DNA of 6,137 nt, from positions 1 through 6,137 of the forward strand of contig CAIZNF010000397.1 of NCBI GenBank assembly GCA_903934275.1, in the 5' to 3' direction. How positions within the stretch are numbered: position 1 is the stretch's first letter; each line of letters begins with the position of its first letter. A program made the translations under genes and the position numbers. This document shows positions 1 to 6,137 of the stretch, piece after piece. Origin of the DNA: an uncultured Nitrosomonadales bacterium. GTDB lineage: Bacteria; Pseudomonadota; Gammaproteobacteria; Burkholderiales; Gallionellaceae. The notes under the pieces were generated by a model, which worked only from the letters and a program-made list of their open reading frames with translations, ran no database searches and was not told where the DNA came from.

Positions 1-9
1 GACCACCTC
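1..9 (-). promoter_or_regulatory. Strong Shine-Dalgarno-like sequence for a gene starting beyond the window
   Basis: On the minus strand the window ends in AAGAGGTGGTC. Its GAGGTGGTC part matches the anti-Shine-Dalgarno complement GAGGTGATC at 8 of 9 bases. It lies 12 bases after the stop of the kinase, so a co-transcribed gene probably begins within about ten bases of the edge. A competing reading is an ATG at 20-18 (MTNKRW...), one base after the kinase stop, but it has no ribosome-binding site of its own. Confidence 0.5.
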
Positions 10-21
10 TTGTTCGTCATT

Positions 22-3000
22 TCAAGAAGATTTTAGGGTGTCGTCAAGGTGCTGTATTGCCTTATCAAAATCGAACTGCTTTATCGCTCGATCCACTTTG
101 GAGAAGGCATCTACTCCAAGTACAAAGCGCAGTAAGTCAATATTTTCTTCCAATACATAACTTGCCTCGCTATCATCATCGGCAAGCAAATTTCTGAGTC
201 GTCCTAATACTTCTGCGGCCTTTGAAGTATCCATCGCTTCAGACGAAATCTTAACTTCTTCCGGAGGCACGGCATCTTTTAAAGCGGCAATCATGGTTGA
301 TTGCGCTTCTGCAAAAGGCACAATGCAGGCATCAATGGCATCTCGGGCCGCGCCGTCCTTGACCATTTTTTCGATCTCGCCCGCCATCGCCTGTAAGCCA
401 GAAGCGCCAATGTTCCCACTTACCCCCTTGGCTGAGTGGGCTATGCGTTCCGCCGTCGCGCTGTCATTTGCATCTAGCGCAGCACGCAGTTCAGCAGGGG
501 TATTTTGCTGATTGCTGATGTACTTGCGTAGCATGCTCAAATAGAGTGGTATTTTACCGAGCACGCGTTTCATACCCAACTCAATATCCAATCCGGCGAT
601 GTCAGGCAGTCCACTATCCTGTTTTTTGGACACAGCTTTTTTGGCACTCTTTGTTGCTTCCTGAGCTGATACAGATTGCCTTGGCTTAATCCACTTGAGC
701 AGTGTCTTGAACAGTTCGTCTGGATCAATCGGCTTGGCCACATGATCCACCATGCCAGCCTCGGCACATTTTTCCTTATCTTGCTGCATGGCATTAGCGG
801 TCATAGCAACGATGGGCAATCCCTTGAATCGCTCATCCTTCTTAATCTCCATCGTTGCGGTAACACCATCCATGACCGGCATCTGCATATCCATCAGTAC
901 GATGTCATAGTTCTTTTTCGCAACCATGTCCACAGCCTCTTGGCCGTTGTTAGCGATTTCCACCTCAAATCCAGCATCGGCGAGTAAGCCCATCGCGACT
1001 TCCTGATTGAGCTCATTATCTTCTGCCACTAGAATGGATGCGCCCTTAATCACCGCCAAGTCTTCCATAATATTGGACACTTCACGATCGCTGGTACGCG
1101 CTTCTTCAACTTGCCCACCTAGCATTCGCATGGCCGTGTCGAACAAATGGGAAGGATTCACTGGCTTGATCAGCACATCCTCGAGTCCTGCATCCTCTGC
1201 CTCTCTCATCACTTCCTCACGGCCATAAGCGGTGACCATCACCAAGTGTGGAATCTTTTTCAATGACAACTTACGTATAGCCTTAGCGGTTTCGATGCCA
1301 TCCATGCCTGGCATGCGCCAATCAAGAAACACAATCTCATGCGGGGTTCCAGCATTCGCTGCCATCTCAATTTCTGCCAGTGCCTCCTTGCCTCCAGGCA
1401 CTTGGTCAACTTTGAAAGACATGCTGGTCAACATATCCTCTAATACGCTACGCGCCATTTCATTATCGTCGACGACTAGCACACGACGGCCTCGCAGGTC
1501 AGGGTTAGGTATGAGGTTTCTGATCTGACCAACAGCCTTGCCCAGTCTTGCTGTAAACCAGAACGTGCTGCCTTTGCCAGGCTCGCTATCCACGCCAACA
1601 TCGCCCTGCATCAAGTTGGCAAGTTGCTTGGAAATAGCCAATCCCAAGCCGGTGCCACCATATTTGCGACTCGTCGAGGTATCTGCCTGCTGGAAAGATT
1701 GGAACAGCCGACTTCTTTGCTCCTCAGTGAGGCCGATGCCCGTATCGCGTACGCCAAAATGCAGCAGTACGTCGCTCTCAGTTTCTTCCAGCACTTTAGC
1801 GCTAATGACAATTTCACCCTCTTCAGTAAACTTGACCGCGTTGTTGGCATAGTTGATCAAAATCTGACCCAGTCTTAGCGAGTCGCCTGTAAGATGTTGC
1901 GGCACTTTCTGATCGATATCAAACACCAGTTCAAGCCCCTTGGCGCTAGTTTTTTCAGAAACTAGATTAGCTAGATTGTCGAGCACTTTAGTCAGTTCAA
2001 AATCTGACTGCTCCACTGTGAGCTTGCCAGCTTCAATCTTAGAGAAGTCCAGAATGTCGTTGATGATACCTAGTAAATGCTGCCCTGAACCCTGGATTTT
2101 TTTGATGTAGTCGCGCTGACGCGGGGTCATGTCGGTCTTGAGTGCAAGGTGCGACATACCGATTATGGCATTCATCGGCGTACGGATTTCGTGGCTCATG
2201 TTAGAGAGAAAGTCAGACTTCATTTTAGTCGCATCTTCTGCAAGTTCCTTAGCCCTTTGAATGGCATTCTCTGTCTCTTTGCGCTCGGTAATATCGCGCA
2301 CTGAGGCACAGGCGCAAGCACCTCTGCCACCCAGCGCTGGCAAGCGACTCAAACCCACCTCGACCGGGAACTCGCTACCATCTTTACGCACGCCTTTAAG
2401 ATGCATTCCAACACCCATTGCCCGAGTACCTTCCTCGGTCATAAATTTTGACCGCTGAGTGGGATGGCCACCACGCACGCTCATCGGCACGAGATTATCG
2501 ACGCTAGCTCCCATGAGCTCACCGTGCTCATAGCCAAAAATATTTTCGATCTGTGGATTGCATAGGATAATCGTGCCATGTTCGTCTACCACCAACATCC
2601 CGTCTGGGGCTGACTCTAAAATGCTACGAAACCAAGCTTCGGTCTGCATGAGTTCCGCCTGCTGAACTTCCATCTCAATCGACTGTTCTTCAAGTTGCGC
2701 GGCCTGCACTTCCATCCGTCTTGCTTGCTCCTGCGTTTCTTCCAGAAGTCGTTTAGTGCTGACGTTGCGTTCTAGTATCTCCATGCTTGTAGCGAGCATG
2801 GGCATCATCTGTTCTAGCAATGCGTTGGCTTTCTGATCGAAAGGCTGAAAGGAGGCTAATTCAATGACTCCGAGCAATTTATCGATATGCAAAATTGGCA
2901 TCACTTCAATACATTTTGGCACTGCTTCACCAAGTCCCGATGAGATTTGAATATAGTCATCCGGCGGATTAGTCAACATGATGGAAGTTTTTTCAAACGC

Positions 3001-4080
3001 ACATTGGCCTACCAACCCCTCACCGATTGCAAAATACTGGTTAAGTTGTTTACGTTGGCGATAACCGTAACTAGCAAGTAAGCGCAGAGTTTTGCCTGAT
3101 TCATCCAGATTATAAAACACGGCATGACCAGCATTGAGCAAGGGTGCAACTTGAGACAGAAAACCTTGCGCCAGTTCAGTAAAGTCTTTAGCTTGCTGGA
3201 GTTCGGTAGCAATCTCGGTCACATGACTCTTGACCCAGTTCTGCGATTCCATGCTGCGATAAACATCCTGCAATACCGCCACTCCACGGCTAATATCACC
3301 CAGTTCGTTTTGTTGTTCCTGATAAGGGATAGCTTCGTTTAGTTTACCATTGGACAAATCCACAATACTGCCCCTTAAGCCAGCCAACGGACGTGTAATC
3401 GAGCGGGTAATAGATACTGCAACCAGCAACAACGCAAGCACACCGAACACAATGATATAAGCAGCTTCGTACAACTCTTTCTGGTAAATATCCTGAGCCT
3501 CTTGGTTAATACTGGCTGCAAATGTGGAAGACGCCTCGTAGATCCGATTAAGTTTTTCCGCTACTCTCGGGCCGGGGTTTTGCGGATTGCTATCCTTGCA
3601 TCTCTCCCAAGCAACATTCTGACTAGTGGCACTGATCCGTCCATCATCTTGAATACCTGCCTTCAGGATCGCAATAGTCAGGTTGGTATAGGCAATCTGA
3701 TTTTTGTACTCGTTTTCTACGTCAGTAATGAGTTGCGAGTCACCGAGAAATGACTTCATAATAATGGCGACTTGATCAGCAAAAAGCTTGTGATAGGTCT
3801 CGATGCCAGTAATAGCCAACTCTCGCTTTACTGGGTCTGCTTCGAAAATGGCATCCCGCGTCGTACGTCGCATCATCAACAGTGTGAATTTCATATCCCT
3901 GACCGTATTAGTCGTGACATGCGGGTGCTCATAGAACTCTTGTTGAATTTCCTGCATCCGCTTCAACTGGGGGAAAGTAGATCCACCCACGAATAGAATG
4001 CCGAATATGGCGATCACTGCAAAAGCAACCATGCGCTGTGAGACAGTTTTGTTTTGAAGGTACGTCAATAGTTTATTCAT
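22..4080 (-). CDS. Membrane-bound hybrid histidine kinase (4HB-HAMP-GAF-PAS-HisKA-HATPase-REC-REC-Hpt)
   Basis: A 1352-residue inner-membrane sensor kinase that should autophosphorylate on His and pass phosphate His-Asp-His inside one chain. Seen in the sequence: TM1 about residues 17-35, a periplasmic helical region about 36-204 (4HB_MCP-like), TM2 about 205-226, HAMP about 224-278, GAF about 283-436, coiled coil about 438-482, PAS about 480-598, then HisKA with SHEIRTPMN (phospho-acceptor His630). HATPase_c has N747 (N box), DTGIG at 779-783 and GGTGLGLAI at 808-816. REC1 has D871/D872, phospho-acceptor D920, T950 and K972. REC2 has E1020/D1021, D1064, T1094 and K1116. A Lys/Ala/Ser-rich linker (about 1131-1158) leads to Hpt with HSAKG (His1215). 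The tail, about 1280-1352, is helical with no recognised catalytic motif. All key residues are present, so the relay looks active. The ATG start follows AGGGA by 5 bases, and the sixfold match MNKLLT with the upstream paralogue supports it. The ligand and the target regulator cannot be read from the sequence. Confidence 0.95.
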   Translation of the reverse strand: MNKLLTYLQNKTVSQRMVAFAVIAIFGILFVGGSTFPQLKRMQEIQQEFYEHPHVTTNTVRDMKFTLLMMRRTTRDAIFEADPVKRELAITGIETYHKLFADQVAIIMKSFLGDSQLITDVENEYKNQIAYTNLTIAILKAGIQDDGRISATSQNVAWERCKDSNPQNPGPRVAEKLNRIYEASSTFAASINQEAQDIYQKELYEAAYIIVFGVLALLLVAVSITRSITRPLAGLRGSIVDLSNGKLNEAIPYQEQQNELGDISRGVAVLQDVYRSMESQNWVKSHVTEIATELQQAKDFTELAQGFLSQVAPLLNAGHAVFYNLDESGKTLRLLASYGYRQRKQLNQYFAIGEGLVGQCAFEKTSIMLTNPPDDYIQISSGLGEAVPKCIEVMPILHIDKLLGVIELASFQPFDQKANALLEQMMPMLATSMEILERNVSTKRLLEETQEQARRMEVQAAQLEEQSIEMEVQQAELMQTEAWFRSILESAPDGMLVVDEHGTIILCNPQIENIFGYEHGELMGASVDNLVPMSVRGGHPTQRSKFMTEEGTRAMGVGMHLKGVRKDGSEFPVEVGLSRLPALGGRGACACASVRDITERKETENAIQRAKELAEDATKMKSDFLSNMSHEIRTPMNAIIGMSHLALKTDMTPRQRDYIKKIQGSGQHLLGIINDILDFSKIEAGKLTVEQSDFELTKVLDNLANLVSEKTSAKGLELVFDIDQKVPQHLTGDSLRLGQILINYANNAVKFTEEGEIVISAKVLEETESDVLLHFGVRDTGIGLTEEQRSRLFQSFQQADTSTSRKYGGTGLGLAISKQLANLMQGDVGVDSEPGKGSTFWFTARLGKAVGQIRNLIPNPDLRGRRVLVVDDNEMARSVLEDMLTSMSFKVDQVPGGKEALAEIEMAANAGTPHEIVFLDWRMPGMDGIETAKAIRKLSLKKIPHLVMVTAYGREEVMREAEDAGLEDVLIKPVNPSHLFDTAMRMLGGQVEEARTSDREVSNIMEDLAVIKGASILVAEDNELNQEVAMGLLADAGFEVEIANNGQEAVDMVAKKNYDIVLMDMQMPVMDGVTATMEIKKDERFKGLPIVAMTANAMQQDKEKCAEAGMVDHVAKPIDPDELFKTLLKWIKPRQSVSAQEATKSAKKAVSKKQDSGLPDIAGLDIELGMKRVLGKIPLYLSMLRKYISNQQNTPAELRAALDANDSATAERIAHSAKGVSGNIGASGLQAMAGEIEKMVKDGAARDAIDACIVPFAEAQSTMIAALKDAVPPEEVKISSEAMDTSKAAEVLGRLRNLLADDDSEASYVLEENIDLLRFVLGVDAFSKVDRAIKQFDFDKAIQHLDDTLKSS

Positions 4081-4085
4081 TCTTA

Positions 4086-4090
4086 TCCCT
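4086..4090 (-). promoter_or_regulatory. Ribosome-binding site of the hybrid kinase
   Basis: AGGGA on the minus strand, 5 bases before ATG at 4080-4078. It is an imperfect match to the consensus. The 48-base gap to the upstream stop shows no promoter or terminator, so the kinase is most likely translated from the same transcript as the sensor. Confidence 0.6.
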
Positions 4091-4143
4091 ATTTTCTTTC
4101 AGCTAGTTGGTGCCATTCAATTACCGCTCTAATTGAGCAAAGA
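4089..4143 (-). other. Possible frameshifted PAS-end remnant after the 570-residue sensor
   Basis: The sensor reads TCT TTG CTC AAT TAG here. Shifting forward by one base opens a frame that runs past this stop and reads [14 protein letters not shown] before TAG at 4091-4089. In register, that resembles the PAS-end motif (S)VRDITERK found at the same place in the downstream kinase. One extra base in the TTT run at 4139-4141, or a two-base loss nearby, would produce the present ending. The remnant is short, and it stops inside the ribosome-binding region of the kinase gene, so a chance resemblance is possible. Even with the frame restored there is no kinase domain, so any loss of a transmitter would need a separate deletion. 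Confidence 0.4.
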
Positions 4144-5841
4144 TAAACAGGTGCAAGCACCTTTTTCGCCAATATCTGGAAGTTTAGTTGATGCAATCTG
4201 GATGGCAAATATCTGGCCGTCTTTACGCACTGCATCGAGTTTTTGCATGGCAGCTGAAGCCTCTGTCCAAGACGGTAGCAAACTTTCCACGCGCTTACCT
4301 TCGAGTTCTCCAGCCTGATAACCAAACATCGCTTCAGCTCCGATATTGCACAAAACCACGATCCCTGACGCATCAATCACCAGCATCGACTCGGCTGCCT
4401 GAACGATGCAGCGATACCATTCCTCAGTTTTCAACAATTCAGATTGTTGAGCGTCCATTTCCACAGAAGCTTCCTCAAGTTGAGCTGCCTGTTTTTCCAT
4501 TTGATCGGCGCGTAATTGAGCTTCTTTCATCATATGTTGGGCTGTCAGATTTTTACCGAGTATTTCCAATGTCACCGCGATGACGGGCAATAGTGCATCG
4601 AGTAGCGTAGTTTCTCGCTCTCCGATTAACTGGAAAGACGCCAGCTCAAGCATTGCCAATAATTCGCCACCATGCATAATGGGCAAAACGGCTAACACAC
4701 GTGGGGTTGCCTCTCCTAAGGCAGAGCCAATTTTAGTGTAATCCTCGGGCGGATTCTGAATGGTAATAGGCCGCTTTTCCAGCGCGCTCTGGCCGAACAG
4801 ACCTTCGCCCAGTTCCAGCGTCTGATTAAGATGCTTGCGATCGCGCCAGCCGTAACTGCCCAACAAGCGGAGCTGGTTTTCCTCATGGATATACAACACA
4901 CCGAGGCCTGCACCGAGCAAAGGGCAAGTATTGGAAAGCAGGCGCCTTGCGAGATCGGGGTAGTTTTCCGCTTGCTGAATTTGCGCGGAGATATCTGCCA
5001 CATGGGTTTTGACCCAGCGCTGGGTTTCCATATCGCGGCATACCTTTTGTAGATTGGCTAAGGCACGGGCTACGATCCCCATCTCATTGGGGTAGTCAAT
5101 ACAGGGGATGTCATTGTCCAGCTTGCCGTCAGCCAGCCCTTCGATAGAGCCTCGTACCTGATGAATGGGATGGGTGATGGATCGTCCGATAATCAGTCCA
5201 GCTAACAAGCCAATAAGCACGCCCAGAAAGATCAACAGCAGCGTTAAGTTGCTGGATTCTGCAGCAAGTTTTTGAGTCTCTTGAAAAAGCTCCTCTGCGC
5301 CTTTAGATTTTGCATTGGAAATTGCGGTCAGTGTCTCATCCGCCGTGTTGACGGCTCTGGTGAATTCCTCACTCGCCGTGTAGTCAGCCACTTCATTGGA
5401 CTGATATTGCTGCTCCGAGAGCATGTCCGTGGCGCGCTCGACGTTAGCCTTAAATTGTGCATAATGGCCCTCAAAATCAGCTACCAATTTCTTGTTTGCG
5501 GGTCGGAAGATTGTTTTCTTGGCTTCATCGAGCTCCATCTGCAGAGTGGCCATGGCCTTGTACATCCGCGCTTTCTGCTTGTCACGCTGCTCCGGCGTCG
5601 AGGCTAGGATCATTGCTCGCAAGGCTCGTCCGATGTAGATGAGGTTGATGTTGGCTTCCTTAATGTGGGATATCCCGAGCAGGTCTTTCTGATAAATTGC
5701 CTCTGTATGCGCGACCATTTGCTGCTGAGCACGTATGCTACTGAGCCCCAGAATCACCACTACAGCAATACAGATGCCAAATCCAATGGTGAGTTTGGTG
5801 GTGAGTTGCAGTTTTTCAAGCATTGTTAATAATTTATTCAC
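4129..5841 (-). CDS. Membrane sensor protein without transmitter (4HB-HAMP-GAF-PAS), paralogue of the N-terminal half of the downstream kinase
   Basis: A 570-residue inner-membrane protein. Visible parts are TM1 about residues 16-34, a periplasmic four-helix-bundle region about 35-196 like those of methyl-accepting receptors, TM2 about 198-218, HAMP about 219-272, GAF about 275-430, coiled coil about 430-475 and PAS about 472-568. It has no HisKA, ATPase, GGDEF, EAL or MCP signalling domain. The GTG start is preferred over the ATG at codon 7 because AAGGA lies 6 bases upstream of GTG and because the resulting MNKLLT start matches the downstream kinase. From HAMP to PAS it aligns closely with that kinase; residues 448-480 match 456-488 of the kinase at 21 of 33 positions. 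Its periplasmic part is clearly different, and its PAS is about 17 residues shorter between the LLP/LVP and VRKDG motifs. It ends at GACTCLSLLN, just where the kinase continues into RDITERK, so it may be a truncated or frameshifted kinase. It may equally be a real accessory sensor that pairs with the kinase. Confidence 0.9.
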   Translation of the reverse strand: MNKLLTMLEKLQLTTKLTIGFGICIAVVVILGLSSIRAQQQMVAHTEAIYQKDLLGISHIKEANINLIYIGRALRAMILASTPEQRDKQKARMYKAMATLQMELDEAKKTIFRPANKKLVADFEGHYAQFKANVERATDMLSEQQYQSNEVADYTASEEFTRAVNTADETLTAISNAKSKGAEELFQETQKLAAESSNLTLLLIFLGVLIGLLAGLIIGRSITHPIHQVRGSIEGLADGKLDNDIPCIDYPNEMGIVARALANLQKVCRDMETQRWVKTHVADISAQIQQAENYPDLARRLLSNTCPLLGAGLGVLYIHEENQLRLLGSYGWRDRKHLNQTLELGEGLFGQSALEKRPITIQNPPEDYTKIGSALGEATPRVLAVLPIMHGGELLAMLELASFQLIGERETTLLDALLPVIAVTLEILGKNLTAQHMMKEAQLRADQMEKQAAQLEEASVEMDAQQSELLKTEEWYRCIVQAAESMLVIDASGIVVLCNIGAEAMFGYQAGELEGKRVESLLPSWTEASAAMQKLDAVRKDGQIFAIQIASTKLPDIGEKGACTCLSLLN

Positions 5842-5847
5842 GTATCA

Positions 5848-5852
5848 TCCTT
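5848..5852 (-). promoter_or_regulatory. Ribosome-binding site deciding the GTG start of the sensor
   Basis: AAGGA on the minus strand, 6 bases before GTG at 5841-5839. This is good spacing for GTG but too far from the ATG at codon 7 (5823-5821), so it fixes the start at GTG. Confidence 0.75.
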
Positions 5853-5863
5853 TTAGCGAGCTG

Positions 5864-5890
5864 ATTATAAGACTTAAACAGCCCCGTCAA
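5864..5890 (-). promoter_or_regulatory. Sigma-70-like promoter for the sensor-kinase pair
   Basis: On the minus strand there is TTGACG (5890-5885) and a perfect TATAAT (5869-5864) with a 15-base spacer, shorter than the usual 16-18. Transcription would start near 5857, giving a leader of only about 16 bases that just contains the Shine-Dalgarno sequence. An AT-rich tract at about 5901-5914 falls around -44 to -57, where an UP element would sit. The placement directly ahead of the sensor gene supports a real promoter; the short spacer lowers certainty. Confidence 0.6.
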
Positions 5891-5901
5891 TCTACCAGTC
5901 C

Positions 5902-5932
5902 TTAAATTTAAACATCAAGTCTTTTTAAAAAG
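5902..5932. repeat. Two short AT-rich palindromes between the methyltransferase gene and the promoter
   Basis: TTAAATTTAA (5902-5911) and CTTTTTAAAAAG (5921-5932) are each perfect inverted repeats without a loop, nine bases apart. They lie just upstream of the -35 box. They could be a regulator site or an UP-element-like tract, or simply AT-rich spacer. They lack the GC stem and trailing T-run of an intrinsic terminator. Confidence 0.35.
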
Positions 5933-5938
5933 CCCTCA

Positions 5939-6137
5939 TTAGTTCTTGCGCCGATATAGCCGATGATAATGATCAATCGCTGTAAATAGCGTGTTGCCCA
6001 GCGTGCCGATATTCTCAGACTGTCCTATAAACAAGAGCCCTTGATGCATTAAAGCTTGATGAAACTTCTTAAATAACTCATCTTGCAAATTACTTTTCAT
6101 ATAGATGAGCAGATTACGACAACTAATTATATCAAGC
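5939..6137 (-). CDS. cheR: CheR-type chemoreceptor methyltransferase, C-terminal end (partial)
   Basis: The last 66 codons of a gene whose start is outside the window; the ORF is open at the edge and ends in TAA followed in frame by TGA. The translation begins LDIISCRNLLIYM and later has GLLFIGQSENIG and YHRLYRRKN. The first two are the C-terminal signature of the CheR S-adenosylmethionine-dependent methyltransferase family (pattern D-[LI]-I-x-C-R-N-x-L-I-Y, then G-x-L-x-x-G-x-S-E). The family methylates glutamates on chemoreceptors to set adaptation. The wording DIISCRNLLIY and the RLYRR ending resemble CheB-CheR fusion proteins as much as stand-alone CheR, and the missing N-terminal part would decide. 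The protein ends directly after the methyltransferase domain, so no PAS or kinase module is attached at this end. It lies 97 bases upstream of the sensor in the same direction, so read-through into the sensor-kinase pair is possible. Confidence 0.88.
   Translation of the reverse strand, partial: LDIISCRNLLIYMKSNLQDELFKKFHQALMHQGLLFIGQSENIGTLGNTLFTAIDHYHRLYRRKN

Noticed and set aside
676..987. Plus-strand open frame of 103 codons, and several similar ones opposite the kinase gene
   Set aside because: It lies fully opposite the REC2 coding region, has no recognisable domain or ribosome-binding site, and its composition is that expected of an antisense shadow.
861..1500. Possibility that one of the two receiver domains is a degenerate pseudo-receiver
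   Set aside because: Both keep the acidic pair, the phospho-acceptor Asp (D920 and D1064), the Thr and the Lys, so both look able to accept phosphate.
4188..4583. Plus-strand open frame of 131 codons opposite the PAS and coiled-coil region of the sensor
   Set aside because: The opposite strand encodes a well-supported GAF-PAS protein; the frame shows no family similarity.
5921..5932. CTTTTTAAAAAG considered as an intrinsic terminator of the methyltransferase gene
   Set aside because: It has no GC-rich stem, no loop and no T-run after it, so it would not form a stable terminator hairpin.
1..6137. CRISPR arrays, tRNA or rRNA genes, insertion sequences
   Set aside because: No regularly spaced repeats, no RNA gene signatures, no transposase or terminal inverted repeats were seen; nearly all of the window is coding on the minus strand.

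Overview
The window holds signal-transduction genes from what looks like a Gram-negative proteobacterium. All genes lie on the minus strand, so transcription runs from high to low coordinates. Evidence for this is two inner-membrane receptors with a periplasmic helical sensor region and a HAMP domain, a BarA-type hybrid kinase ending in an Hpt domain, and a CheR-type methyltransferase. Base composition looks moderate and even across the window. A betaproteobacterium is my best guess, but only from general resemblance, and it is weakly held.

Layout in order of transcription. At 6137-5939 is the 3' end of a CheR-family methyltransferase gene whose start is outside the window. A 97-base gap (5938-5842) carries two short AT-rich palindromes and a good sigma-70-like promoter, with no convincing terminator. 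At 5841-4129 is a 570-residue membrane sensor (4HB-type periplasmic domain, HAMP, GAF, coiled coil, PAS) that stops at the end of its PAS domain and has no output domain. After 48 bases comes a 1352-residue hybrid histidine kinase (4080-22) with the same N-terminal architecture followed by HisKA, HATPase_c, two receiver domains, an Hpt domain and a helical tail. The last bases of the window hold a strong Shine-Dalgarno-like sequence, so another gene probably starts just beyond the edge.

The two receptors are clearly paralogous from HAMP to PAS, and both begin MNKLLT, but their periplasmic domains differ. The likely picture is a receptor pair that arose by tandem duplication: one copy kept the full phosphorelay and the other lost (or never had) a transmitter. 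The end of the shorter gene carries a possible frameshift scar, because a neighbouring frame continues with PAS-end-like residues for about 14 codons, up to the ribosome-binding site of the kinase gene. If the shorter protein is functional, it may act by forming mixed complexes with the full kinase through the shared HAMP, GAF and coiled-coil regions. The CheR gene beside them suggests a link to chemotaxis-like adaptation, but no MCP signalling domain is visible in the window.
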